In this document: piece by piece, positions 9,034 to 19,295 of the stretch
How the letters are laid out: each line of letters opens with the position of its first letter
Numbering within the stretch: the first letter of the stretch is position 1
NCBI GenBank assembly: GCA_003427395.1
Contig: BFEA01000303.1
Location: 184,708-208,574, forward strand
DNA from: Chara braunii
Taxonomy: Eukaryota > Streptophyta > Charophyceae > Charales > Characeae
Direction: 5' to 3'
Length of the DNA stretch: 23,867 nt
The notes under the pieces: model-generated
What the model saw: the letters and a program-made list of their open reading frames with translations, nothing else
Database searches by the model: none
What the model was told of the DNA's origin: nothing
Position numbers and translations under genes: made by a program

Positions 9034-9067
9034 AAATGAGGATCGATAATATTTTGGATCCTATTTT
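9034..9067. repeat. Palindrome copy, right arm partly eroded
   Basis: GGATCGATAATATTTTGGATCC (about 9040-9061) keeps the AATATT centre and both GGATC/GATCC shoulders, but the inner right arm has changed to TTTGG. It lies about 177 bp from the previous copy because it belongs to the tandem duplication. Confidence 0.7.
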
Positions 9068-9183
9068 CAGTGGAGTCGAAAATGCGCCGATAAGTGACGA
9101 ATATTGTCAAACGCAGAAGGTGGGAGAGGGGGAACAACACTGGAAACTGGAATGTAAACGATGTGATCAACACTTTGACTTAC

Positions 9184-9736
9184 CTGTTCAGGCGTGGTTT
9201 TCAGCTTCTGGCAGATGAAATTGAACGGGTCGACATAGACATCCCTACGGAAGTTTCTTTTCAGCAGAGCATATCTTGTAGTGATGTCTCTCGCCTTGGC
9301 CCATACGTTGATAACAACAACTTGCTTGTTTGCATGCTCCTTTGTAGTGTATGCAAACAGGACCGATCTCCCGACTCACTTATAAGTGCAGGCAGTGGGT
9401 AGCATTCTTTGGAGATGGAGTCTCTCTGAACTCCCCTGCACAGTCTTGTCCATGCCGATAAAGTCAAAAATCGTACGACATGGCAAATAGAGCTTTATTT
9501 GTGAAAACGCCCTCCTCTCCCTCTTCCTCTTCTCCGTCATCCTGTTCTTCTTCTTCTTCTTCTTCTTCCTCCTCCTCCTCATCATGATCTACGTCTGCAT
9601 GTTGCTGAAGGTGTCTTTTCTCTGATGACATGGCGTTTTGAGAATGCCCTAGATTGATTGGTGACACTTCCTAAAGATCTTCAGTCGAGAATGCTTGTTG
9701 GAACCTTTCACCACTCTTCCTTGTAACCGGCGCCAT
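9184..9736 (-). pseudogene. Broken first exon of an unrecognised protein gene
   Basis: Reading the minus strand from an ATG at 9736 in good context (CCATGGCG), the protein begins MAPVTRKSGERFQQAFSTED. It then meets an in-frame TAG after 21 codons and continues through a basic stretch and an acidic run of about twelve glutamates (the CTT/CCT microsatellite at 9541-9582). One extra T in the TTTTT near 9470 shifts the frame. After the shift it reads a QRMLPTACTYK segment, a TGA, and a long clean stretch with AYTTKEHANKQVVVINVWAK and FRRDVYVDPFNFICQKL. The reading ends at CAG|GTAAGT, a textbook splice donor (exon end 9184). I recognise no domain. Coherent residue choice across breaks indicates a real ancestral exon. 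The homopolymer shift could be a sequencing error, but the two stops point to decay. Later exons are not found: repeats start by about 9067. Confidence 0.55.
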
Positions 9737-9789
9737 GGACTTTTTCCCTCTTTTCACCGACTCTGGATGTGAATTTCGGATTGGCTTTG

Positions 9790-9940
9790 CAATCTGCTCG
9801 CAATCTATGTGCAACCGTCACGTGTAATCACGTTCCAGTCTGGCGACCTGTAATCACGTTCCGGCCTGACAACCTTCCACATGCGATCCGCCTTCTGGCC
9901 TAGCAATCTGCCACGTGCAATCCTCCTGCAATCACTGTCT
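9790..9940. repeat. Degenerate ~26-30-bp minisatellite
   Basis: TGTAATCACGTTCC occurs at 9823 and 9849, and looser relatives (GCAACCGTCACG, GCGATCCGCC, GCAATCTGCCACGTGCAATCC) continue to about 9940. It lies upstream of the minus-strand exon at 9184-9736. Whether it ever acted as a promoter cannot be told. Confidence 0.55.
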
Positions 9941-9949
9941 GTCGTGTCC

Positions 9950-11060
9950 ACACCAACGCCTACTCTCTACTAGTGCTGTAATAAGTATGCAATGCGCTTG
10001 TGAGTTCTGTCTTTCGACCTCAACAACAGGCCATTGTGGAAAGGGCTAGCAAACAGCTTCGGCTGCTGCGCTCTCCTGAGTGGCGCATCACTAAGCTTTC
10101 ATGGTGTGGGTGGGCCGGCAAGAGCACTTTTGTTGGCACTACCAATTCAAATGTTCGCGCTATGTAAAAGACCGCCAAAATTTTGAAAACTGCGGGCCAA
10201 CCTTTATGCGGCTTCGATATTTTTGCATGTGACCCTGTTGAAGTAGGGAAGGGCCCTTGGGGGTACGAACAACGAGCCTACCGCCTTACCAGACAAGTTA
10301 TATCGACAGGGATCCAAGCGGACCCAACAGAACGCGAAAATAAGAGTCGTCCCTTGGGGGTACCGACAACAGCCCTCGCGCCCGAGATGATGTACAACTA
10401 GGGGTCAAGGGGGTATCAACAAGAGACCCATCGGTCAAAGCTCGAACCCAATTGTATTTGGATGCAACCGGTGGAAAAGAGGAGTTGACAAACACGCAAT
10501 ACTTGACCCATGTGACTCTGCATTTTATCCCCAAAGCCAAAGCGAATTTTCGAAGCCTATATTTTGTTGCAGTTCGCGGCTTCATCAGGTGGTAAAAGAC
10601 GGGATTAAAATTTCCAGTTGTCAACTTGGAAATTTCGCATTCGCGCGGTCTCCTCACCCGCCTGGGGCAACGACGTCGGGCGGGAGTTTAAATTTTTCAC
10701 CGTCTCGCGCTTGTGAGCATAAAATGTTTCGGTGCTACACCTTGCTCTCTGCCATGCACGTACGCCTGAAGCGGGTGTCCAAATTTTCAACTGTCTACCG
10801 CTGAACTTCCCAAGGTCGAAAATTTTTGAAACCCCGGGTCACCTTTGACTGCCTTCCGCCTATTGCCTTTTCTGTTGCTGAGCGTTCTATGCAGGCCCGG
10901 AGCAAGGCAGTAACACCGGTTTGGCCTTCCGTAACTTTCAAACGAATTGCCAACCAATGCTGTCGGACTGCGTTGCGTATTCCGATACAGACTAACGAAA
11001 TAGAGGCTACATGCATAACTCCAACGTTGTCTTCTCTCGACAGAAACACTCACCTCTCCA
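9950..11060. other. Gene-less stretch
   Basis: Several open frames exist on both strands (for example 10183-10401 plus and 10298-10657 minus), but none reads like a protein I know and none has supporting splice sites. The word TTGGGGGTACSRACAACRRCC recurs at about 10257 and 10355, with a looser form near 10407, suggesting a decayed ~100-bp duplication. Nothing else is visible. Confidence 0.45.
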
Positions 11061-11064
11061 TCTT

Positions 11065-11305
11065 GAAAGTTATTCATAAGTTTTCTTTCATTTGCCTATA
11101 GTGGAACCAATTTGTTTTCATTTTAGGAGTTCATCGGTGCTTACTACCTGCACTACTTCCTTTGGTAGATTTGTGAGCAAAGATGGAAAGTTATTCATAA
11201 ACTCTCTTCTATTTGCTTGTAGCGGAGCCAATTAGTTTTTATTTTAGAAGTTCGTCGGTGCTTACTAACTGCACTGCTTCCTTTGGTAGAAGTGTGAGCA
11301 AGGAA
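11065..11305 (+). repeat. 121-bp tandem duplication with splice-like ends
   Basis: GAAAGTTATTCATAA starts units at 11065 and 11186. Each unit contains a pyrimidine-rich acceptor-like end (TTTGCCTATAG at about 11101 and ATTTGCTTGTAG at about 11222), a stretch of about 80 bp open in one frame, and a GTGAG donor-like sequence (about 11173 and 11294). It resembles a tandemly duplicated mini-exon upstream of the acidic repeat and the transposase-like gene. Confidence 0.65.
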
Positions 11306-11308
11306 GGA

Positions 11309-11398
11309 GGACGAAGCGGAAGCCACGACGGAGGACAAAGTGGAAGCAACGATGGAGAATAAAGAGGAAGCAACGTCAGAGGACGAAGCGGAGTTCGC
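11309..11398 (+). repeat. 24-bp repeat encoding an acidic octapeptide
   Basis: In the frame that is open at 11340-11534 the region reads EDEAEATTEDKVE, ATMENKEE and ATSEDEAEF: three to four copies of an eight-residue unit A-T-x-E-(D/N)-(K/E)-x-E. It continues into a cysteine- and arginine-containing sequence that stops at 11534. It may be the N-terminal acidic tail of the transposase-like gene downstream, whose readable frame begins at about 11594. Confidence 0.5.
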
Positions 11399-11593
11399 GA
11401 AACAGTTGTTGCCGACACACAGATGCAGATATTTTGCATGCCTTATCTTTCGAAACGCTTTGGTGGATTCCCGGTCTAAGATATATTCCCCGTGCAAGTC
11501 CATGTGCATCAGCAGCGCCAGGAGCCAAGGATGAACATGTGTATCAGGAGTAAAGCAAACGAGTTGCTTATACATATGTAAAGAGAGGAAATA

Positions 11594-14117
11594 ATGCAAG
11601 GTTATATAACAAAAAGGCTAATACAGAAGGTAACTGTAGATAGTGCGTCAGCAGATCTCGCTGTCCACTGTTGCAGTAGCAAGTGTTTGAGTTTATGCTC
11701 GGTAGAACATGTGTTGGTGCTCAGGAAATCATTCTGGTCAATGAAGCAACCTCAACAGATAAACTATTTAGTAAATGAGGTGCGAAAGGTATCCCTTTTA
11801 AATTCGGACGGTTCAATAAATACTAGACAGACTCCGTTTGTCCTTCGGGAGTAGATTTGTCTGCTCTTTTGCATTGGGTCGCCTCTATGGTCTGTCGAAA
11901 TCGAGAGTCGCTATCGTTCGTCGGAAAGTGTCTCTCGATCTTGCCTAATATGTACATGGGAATGCTGGAGAGCGTTGTCCTTCCGTGATGTATGTGTCCG
12001 TTTATGCATGGATGAAGAAATATTTCCGAATGAATACAAAGATCATGCTAATAGTGATAGGTATCATCTCTCGGACTCGTTGACGAAGAAAGGAGTTTAT
12101 GAGGTGTTCTCAGTTGATTATCAAATATTTCATCCGCATGAGACTGTCTCATATCTTAGTTTCTTCATGAGTTCGTATCCCGGAGACCAAACAATTTTTT
12201 GTATATGTGCAATGTGCAAGTCTGAAATTTCGGCGGGCGAAAGAAAATCACCCATTGGAGAAAGATATGTCAACCTCTTTGTTCCTCGCTCTTTTTTCTC
12301 CCCCACATAAACTATCAAAGGAAACGTCTCTGATTCTTTGTTTGTTGGTCATGCCGACATTCAACATCCTACTCTGCATATAAAATTTGCACTGATCTAT
12401 AGCATGGTCCTTTATGTTTTGAAAATTTTTGCTAGTGGTGATGTGTTTAGTACTGTTTACTCATTTTTTTCTTTCTATATGTAATGATTGTAGAAACTGT
12501 CCAGCGGATGTTGTAGTCACATTTGGATGCACTGAGAATTGAGAGAGAGATACTAGCCAACCGCACGGAGAAGGCTGGGGTGTTGCTTCACAAGTATGTC
12601 GCCATAATTGTAGATGGTCTAAGACCAGAGCAAGACGAATCTTCCACATTTCCGACGAGTTCCGAAAGGTTCTAAAATGAAAGAAGGAAATTTTTTAAGG
12701 ACACATGTGGTCAGTGCCAAATAGAGGGCAAGGAAAAGAAAACATGTGCGACTTTGTTTTTCGATAACTTTAAAAGGGATTCTAATTGTATGCTTACGGT
12801 ATTTCACTATACCATTTCAAAGCTCCTAAAGCCATTACCTAGAGTCTTATTTCTAACGCTAGATATAACAACGCAAGAGATAATAAAAATAAATATGTAT
12901 TAGCATACCTTGTATTCCTAGTTAAGATGACAGTGTTCGAGAAAGTGACGCTCAATTTTTCATTAGTCGATCATACTCATGAGGACATTGATGAGATGTT
13001 CAGTTGTTTCTCGAGAGCACTGTCTCACGAGGATGCTTACGATTTGCCATCCTTAGAGAAGATCATCCTCCATTCTTACACGAAATACAAAGGGGTCGAG
13101 GTGCAGCATATGACAGAGGTGTATGACTGGAAAATTTATGTTGAAGATTATCTGGTGAGTTTGAATGATATTTTTGTCAATCGGCATTTTGGTGTGAAAC
13201 GGAATGAAGAAGAGGAAGCCCCTGTTTGGAGCAAACGATTTTCGAAATCGGAGTGGAAACCAGATGATCCAAAATCTCTTATCATTTTTCATTCAAATCC
13301 TAGAGGTATGGTTCATGTTCCTCGAAAGCATGTACTACATACAGTTGAGCAAAAAATAAAAACAAATGGCATTGCCGAAAAACATGCAATGCTCTCTGCT
13401 GAGCAGAAAAGGCAATGAACAACAAACGAAAAGTCTTTGTCACTTAAGAACATCAAGAGAAACGTCAATGTTTTTTTAAAATATATTGGAGACGAGCATC
13501 TGGACTGGTGGAGTCATTTCTTACTAGAGCAAGAACAAATAGACGAGGAGATGGCCGTTCTGCATACTCCTTTTGTACGGCTTGCAAACGAGACTTGGTG
13601 CGCAAATGAGCACGAGGAATCGCCACATGGACCAGCTACACTTAAACTGCTAAGCATAGCTCCTCTAGAGAGGCCTTCGTATGTGGGGTGCCGAAGAAGA
13701 AGAAAGGAAGAAGAGAGAGGCAATTTTGAGTATCTTAAGGAAGAAACTTTCGTGGTTGTCCGAGCTAGAGAAGATGAGCAGAAAAACAGAAAGGCGTACT
13801 TTATGGAGACGGTGAAGCAAATACTGCCAGATAAATAGTTCATTGTACATTGACATGTAGAAAATGGGAATGACAAATATTTGTCATTTAACTATACAGA
13901 CTCTCGTGAGCGTGTGACACAAAAGTCTGTAGAGCAGACACTATCTTGGGAGTGTGGCATTTTATGTTACAATTTTCTGTTGAAAACGGATAGAGGATTA
14001 TACGCAAGCACTTTGGAAACTCTGGGACGCCTCGGTGATGAAAGTAGTATGGAGGATGATAGTCATATAGAAAATTCAGAGGATGAGGATGAAAATGTTT
14101 TTCTTGCTTCACTTTGA
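11594..14117 (+). pseudogene. Decayed DUF7869-type transposase-like gene
   Basis: The N-terminal part (11594-11854, 11975-12180, same frame) has paired cysteines (HCCSSKCLSL), then VLVLRKSFWSMKQPQQINYL and, further on, DRYHLSDSLTKKGVYEVF. About 12180-12490 is unassignable and may hold an intron (TTGTAG at 12493). From about 12500, one frame reads VAIIVDGL (Asp codon 12613) and, after a TAA, FDNFKRDSN and LTLDITTQE (Asp codon 12862, the family's LDN with N changed to I). A frameshift near 12885 leads to DHTHEDIDEMFSCFSRAL (12969 on), where the usual glycine is Asp. The same frame continues to 14117 through TGA (13416), TAG (13836) and TGA (13851), ending in an acidic tail. I know the GHTHEDID and LDN motifs from DUF7869 proteins common in repeat-rich genomes. 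An RNase H-like catalytic role for the aspartates is inference. Confidence 0.7.
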
Positions 14118-14250
14118 AGAACGAGGAAGAAGATTACTGCAGGGACAAAATGTACATAGCATTGTACATATCATTTTCTGCAATATAAATTGTATATAGT
14201 TTTAGTTTCATTATATTATTTCAATACGAGTTTTTCAGAAGTCGGTTTTT

Positions 14251-14275
14251 AAGGGACAAATCCCCTTTGTCCTTT
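14251..14275. repeat. Hairpin downstream of the transposase-like gene
   Basis: AAGGGACAAA and TTTGTCCTTT pair around a TCCCC loop, with one G-T wobble. It lies about 130 bp after the last stop. It could be an element terminus or a chance hairpin. Confidence 0.5.
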
Positions 14276-14465
14276 TTCATGTTTTCCTCTAAAGTGTTTT
14301 CTGCTATGTTCCTGGGGTCGCCAGCCCAGGGCCGCCTTGCAGGAGACTGAAAGGGGTTCAATTCTCTTTTTCCTTTTGCAGTAGGGCGATTTTGCACCCA
14401 CCGAGACGTGTCCGAATCTCGCCTTGTCTTTAAGTTTGGTGATAACTTACCGAAGGGTGTCTATG

Positions 14466-14520
14466 GGGTATAAGTGGGGTTTGAAAGGGCTCGAAGGGGC
14501 TTAAGGGCATAAAGGGGTAT
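14466..14520. repeat. Degenerate AAGGGG-type repeat
   Basis: GGGTATAAGTGGGGTTTGAAAGGG...AAGGGGCTTAAGGGC is a loose ~10-bp repetition. Its complement resembles 21056-21110 (CCCCTCTAAACCCCTTTATT...). It is not a regular telomere repeat. Confidence 0.45.
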
Positions 14521-14640
14521 ACTATAATTTAATATTCAAATTTTTTATTTTTCGTTTCGGATTTCACCGCGAATTTCGTGGTCACCCTCAGACAAAAAAT
14601 GTTTGGTTTGCAATTCTGTATGATATAGATTTTTTCCATA

Positions 14641-14642
<2 letters not shown>

Positions 14643-14682
<40 letters not shown>
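14643..14682 (-). repeat. Poly(T) tract, 40 nt
   Basis: Forty T, consistent with a poly(A) tail of a minus-strand retroposon covering roughly 14683-15080, whose identity I cannot determine. It lies about 400 bp beyond the point where the LINE reverse transcriptase breaks off. Confidence 0.6.
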
Positions 14683-14686
<4 letters not shown>

Positions 14687-15084
14687 GGACTGCTCGGGAT
14701 TTTGACCCGGACTTTGTTCGGACTTGGGTTGGCCTGACCAACGGGGCGAATCTGTCGCACCCCGGACACAGGTCTTTTGTTCTAATTTTTCAGATACATT
14801 TGTAGTACATTTATAAACTTTTATTTATACTTATCTTTTAAAAATTATTAAAATTGTGACTTTGTGTGTAGGAGGAGCATAACTTCTTTTGTTAAAGGTG
14901 TCAAGCTTGGTAAGTGGTCGTTAACCGGACGTCGTGATCGGAATAGTCTAGAATTGTCAACCAATTCTGAATAGAATTTGGCAAAACCTCATTCTTATCA
15001 AGTCAAACCATTCAAACAAAATCCCATCAACAGTCGGACAATGTCCGACATTGAAAATCCCGAGCAGATACCCTTATTAGGGTT

Positions 15085-15706
15085 TCTGCCCCGACAACGG
15101 TCATGGCTTTCTCTAAATCTAACAGTATGACTTCCAAATCAAGATTACCTTTTTGTATGATTTCAATGATTTCAGCGGTGTAACTACATTATCGAATATG
15201 AATCTTCCTTATAAAAAACGTTGCTTGGTCTTTCCCCACCATTTCTGGAAGGTGAATGCTAGTCCCCTTGCCATAATCTTCGCCAAAATCTTGTAAGAGA
15301 CATTGAGTAGTGAGATGGGTCTCCAGTTCCTTATGTCTGTTTTATTACCTTTCTTGTACATTGGCGAGATGATTATGTAACTTATCTGAGAGGTTACCGA
15401 ACTTCCTGTCATTACCCCGTTGTAAAGTTCCAGCAAATGTGGTGTCAGAAGTTCCCAGTGTTGTAGGTAGAACTCAATTGGTAAGGCATCTCTCCCTGAC
15501 ACTTTCCCTTTCGCCATTGACATCGTTGATGCATGTAGTTCCTCTGCACTTATGGGTGTCTCTAAGTCTCTCCTTGCCCTTGTGCTAATGCGAGCATGCA
15601 TGTTGTTCCAGTGATTTGAGTTACATGACAGGTCAAGATCCGGACTATCCAAGGGCCTTCTACTAGTGAGGATATCCTTAAAGTAGATGACAACGTAGTC
15701 ACACAT
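15085..15706 (-). pseudogene. LINE ORF2 reverse transcriptase, N-terminal fragment
   Basis: Starts around 15706 and runs open for 165 codons. It contains MAKGKVSGRDALPIEFY, IIISPMYKKGNKTDIRNWRP and ISLLNVSYKILAKIMARGLA, the finger/palm blocks 1-2 typical of non-LTR reverse transcriptases. After a stop at 15209 the reading resumes in shifted frames: GKDQATF, GRFIFDNVV, then AEIIEIIQKGNLDLEVILLD leading to LEKA, which is block A. The tyrosine-aspartate that should follow KA is destroyed by small indels. Homology then ends at about 15085. The FADD-type motif C that completes the active site is absent. Confidence 0.85.
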
Positions 15707-16234
15707 GTGATCTAACGAATCTGTCGGTCTGGCTGTTTGACGAAAGGATGTTGGAGCAGGTTCATACCTTGAACCCCGCTTTTGGGGGTCAATTTTTGAA
15801 ACGACTCTCTGGTCATTCGATCATACATCACTGTTCCTTTTACCTTTAAGCGCCCCGTCCAAATTTATGATTCACCCATCTGCAATTCATCCCATGACCC
15901 TATCCTCGACCCGCACTTGGGCTTAGATAGGATGCAAGTTGATTCTCTCTTCTACTTTTTGTAGTTTATCCCTTATGCTCTGTTCTGTTTGGTTTCCTTT
16001 TGCCACCATAACCTGCGAGAACATACTAAGAACATTTGACGTGATCGCAATTCCTGTGTCCCACCAGTCCCCTAATGAACTGAAAATGTTGTTTGACTTC
16101 CTCCCACCTTTGCTATAAAATATTTGTCCACTTGGACAGTCCGGGGTTTTTCAACGCTTGAACATTCCGTTTGAAGTAGCCTTTATCGTGCTTTGGTACA
16201 CTGGCGTGTTTGAACATGGCGAGTACTAGATTGT

Positions 16235-16895
16235 GATCTGACAACAATTCACATATCGTTTTCATATTGTACAGAGATTCGTTCCATCATGGACTTGCCA
16301 AAAAGAAATCCAACCTTCGGTGGCAGCCTGCCGTTTTGTCTTTCATTGTCGCTGAGAACCATATGTGACCTGGATCTTCGGGTACATTAGCCTACAGGAG
16401 TCAATCAGTTCCAACTCAATCGAATACTGAAGTAAGGTTGATGTGTCCGCTGCTTCCCGTGAAGAGTCCCCAAGTTCGTCCAATGTGCAGTTCCAGTCAC
16501 CAACTATTAGGTGAGTACGTCCGGTGTGTGATTCATGAGATCTTGAAAAAACAAAGTGCGTTCCGCTCAATCCGTTGGAGCATAGATATTCATGAACCCC
16601 CACCTCTCTCCATCTCTCTCAAATGCCACCCACGTCCATCTTCCCCACGAGTCCACATCGTGATCTTCAATTGTAGCATCCAATTGTCTATGAATGAGGA
16701 TGCAAACACCACGCTTAGTACTATTCGCAGGGGACCACAATTATGGACTTTCCCACCATAAGTCTGTGATTTTCCCTCGTTCAACTTAGTCTCCTGTAGT
16801 AAAGCAATTTGAATTCTATGTTTATGGAGCCAAGATTTTAATCTTCGCCTCTCAGAGCTCCGAGTTGTGTCACCTAAAGCCCTCACATATTCCAA
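16235..16895 (-). pseudogene. LINE ORF2 endonuclease domain
   Basis: Exonuclease-endonuclease-phosphatase (AP-type) domain that nicks target DNA to prime reverse transcription. Visible motifs in order: VRALGDTTRSSERRRLKSWL then IALLQETKLNE (the metal-binding glutamate), THLIVGDWNCTLDEL (the catalytic GDxN-type motif, about 16520) and LLSDHNLVLAMF (the C-terminal SDH, about 16240). The asparagine expected in the opening NVRG motif is altered. The segments lie in different frames, so at least two frameshifts separate them. The codons nevertheless keep the three hallmark motifs. Confidence 0.8.
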
Positions 16896-16904
16896 GTTGA
16901 TACT

Positions 16905-18932
16905 CTAACATTGTCCATGAACAATCGTGGAGCCCAGTATCTGGTGGATTCGGTCTGTCAAAGTTCCTGATGCTAATCCACCTGGTTCATTCCTGGCCTG
17001 TCCCCTTTGTGGTGTTGTGGCCGACAGAGAGGCTTGAGGCCATTTCTGTGCTAACATGCTACGCATAAAGATAGATTCAAACTTCTTATTCTGTAGAAGA
17101 TTCTCATTCAATTCAGCCACAAAGCTGGTTGGGATCTCTTGATCAATCTTGATTTCGTTCAGGGGCTCTACTTTGTTCTGCAAAAAAAGTACACGAGCTA
17201 ACAACCTCAAACCAGTGTCCGTAAGACTGAAGAATCTCTGTTGAGACATAAGCATTAATCAAAGCGACATTGTACTTTATCTTTTTGTCATTCTAATCTA
17301 CATAAAAACGCTGCGTAGAAATTTCTAGGATTAATCTAAAAGGAATCAGTTCCCCAAAGCTTTGTCTGGCCGCAACTAGTATGATCGGTTCTTTCGTGAC
17401 TGTGGAGTGAAATGAGATAGTACCTTGTGGCGATAACGAAGCAAGAATCTGAACTGATCCGTTGATCAATAAGCAAACAAAAGTTAACAATCTTTTTTCC
17501 AATTGTTGCGACCGTCGTCTGCCAATTGTCACGACTCTCCTGTCTCGTTCCATCCTTGCACCCGGTACATTTGAGGTAATTGCTTGACCATCATTAACGT
17601 GAGAACCTTCCGAGCTTGCAACTGATGTTTGTGATCCTTCAACGCCGAGTTCATGGTGTGTTCCCCCTGCTCTCTATGTGCTTTCTCCCTGAAGTCTGCT
17701 TGTATCTGTTCTGGCTTGCTTCAATGGAAAGCGACCTCTTGAATCTCTTCGGGAGAACAACCATGATCCTGTCGGATGAGGCTGGAAGCCCGGTGCGCCA
17801 GTCTCATAAGGGACTAGCGCGCTTCCACATGAAGCTACACCCAAGGTATTGATGGGATTCTGGTACTCAAAAACTACTCTATTGTGTTCTTGTGCGTTGA
17901 ATCTGAAGTGATAATCTGGAACTGGGGCAACCCCAAAAGTTTCATCTTGGTCTCTACCGCCTACAAAGCCTGTATTATAGTCCCCCTGCTGAAATAAGGT
18001 TTCTCTGACTCCTAATCCTACTGTGTCTTGATTTTTCAGCCCATATCCCGCCAGATATCTTGGGATAGGAGAGAAGAGCGGGTTTGATCTTGGATAAAGC
18101 TCCTTCTACTGACCCGGGTTTCGATCACGATCATACTCTTGTTCCCGCCTGGCGTCTCTACCGACGGGCCGCCGTGACTGTTGTGAGTTACTTGGAGCGA
18201 GGTCACCGTGATACCGGTTTCGGCCTTAATTACCTTGCTTATAAGAGTGTTGCATGGGGTCCGATGGACCGGCGACGTGTCTTTGATCCTCGTCCTCGTA
18301 GAAATTTATGTCAGCCACTGTAACAAACGGTCTCTGGTTGTTCTCCGCTCTCCTTCGATCGCCTTGTCTCCCAGCCGGACTTCGAGTGCAGTCCTCCTCT
18401 TTATGAAAATAACCCTTGCAACGTACACAACACAGGGTTGAAGAGCAGACCATTCTCAACTCCCTCATGTCTCCACTGTCCGTTCTCACTCGTATTCGTT
18501 CGACCGTCCGACCCCCGAATTGTGGGTCGATATCGTATTTCAAGTTCATTAATTTCGGCTTTGTACGATCCCTTATGGGTGGGTGTTCTTTTGTGATGGC
18601 TCCAAACACTCTCCTGACGCCTACTTTGGTATATACTACTACATCCAGCGGTACTTGCAACGCAATAACCCAAAACAACCTTTTTGTCCCACTCTCTTAA
18701 ACTTTCTTCATTTCAAGCGGGTCATCCACCGTCTGAAGCTCATTGAATAGGAGATTTCAAAGATTGTAACTTCATCTTTTTTTCTGTTGATAAGCAATGC
18801 AGAGATTGTCTGATTCCTGGGTACGTAAGCAGGCACATTCGGACCTTCAAAAGGGATAGTGCCACGTTGGATCGCTTCTTCGAAGAACCCATCCCGTGCC
18901 CAACCATTCTTATAGGCGCAATCAAGCAGCAC
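16905..18932 (-). pseudogene. LINE ORF1 (gag-like, CCHC zinc knuckle)
   Basis: Reads from about 18932, beginning MLLDCAYKNGWARDGFFEEA and VPAYVPRNQT. A frameshift near 18765 and a TAA near 18700 follow, then RLFWVIALQVPLDVVV and a conserved ~100-residue core. A zinc knuckle C-x2-C-x4-H-x4-C (CVRCKGYFHKEEDC, about 18430-18390) comes next, matching the retroviral-type nucleic-acid-binding knuckle of LINE ORF1 proteins. The C-terminal half is rich in Q, G, R and P (for example LFQQGDYNTGFVGGRDQDET near 17980) and is again broken by stops. It ends with a helical-looking segment (17255-16905) and a stop just before the endonuclease. Expected role: RNA binding and ribonucleoprotein assembly. This copy cannot make the full protein. 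Confidence 0.75.
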
Positions 18933-18970
18933 TCCGTCTCAAAACTTCGATGATGACGAGTCGGCGATCC

Positions 18971-19065
18971 GGCAGCATAACCCCTACCACAAAAAATGGT
19001 CGCCGCTGCACCAAAATTCCGGCAGCATAAGAGGCAATGCCGGTGTGCAAAACTTTTGGCAGCAT
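18971..19065. repeat. GGCAGCAT short repeats in the LINE 5' flank
   Basis: GGCAGCAT occurs at 18971, 19021 and 19058, twice within CCGGCAGCATAA. They sit just upstream of the LINE ORF1 start and could be part of its 5' UTR. Confidence 0.45.
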
Positions 19066-19295
19066 CACCCCCTTCAATCGGTTGCGTCGCTGGCGAAAAA
19101 ATTCAGCAACGTCTCCCCCTGATGTTGAAGACGCGGACTAGGGCTATGGCTGCTCGTTATAGTTGTAGCCACCCAACTCCACCTTCAACCTTCGCGCAGA
19201 CCTCAGTCTACCGCACGAATTTCATCCCTGTACTAAGGCAGAACCTCTCTAGCCTTAGCTAAGGCTGGCCTGTTCCTCCTTTAGTGACGACTCCT

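Larger units (their letters stand above)
8761..9067. repeat. ~175-bp purine-rich tandem duplication
   Basis: GGGTGGAGGCGGAG occurs at 8761 and 8929, and AGAGGGAGAGAGGGGCCG at 8821 and 9000, so the unit is 168-179 bp with small indels. Each unit ends with CCGTTTTCACTTCTA, then the AATATT-centred palindrome. Confidence 0.8.
15085..18932 (-). mobile_element. Dead LINE (non-LTR retrotransposon), 3' part missing
   Basis: Minus-strand order is ORF1 with CCHC knuckle, AP-type endonuclease, then the first blocks of a reverse transcriptase. This is the standard order of a two-ORF plant-type LINE. Homology stops in RT block A, so motif C, the thumb and the 3' UTR are absent. LINE copies are usually truncated at the 5' end; loss of the 3' end with a retained 5' end therefore needs a later deletion or replacement. 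Stops and frameshifts occur in every section. Confidence 0.85.

Noticed and set aside
11195-11599. 134-codon minus-strand open frame
   Set aside because: Its serine/alanine repeat is the shadow of the plus-strand acidic octapeptide repeat, and the plus strand fits the downstream transposase-like gene.
14466-14520. Interstitial plant-type telomere repeat (TTTAGGG)
   Set aside because: Spacing and sequence vary too much; no two consecutive 7-bp units are present here or at 21056-21110.
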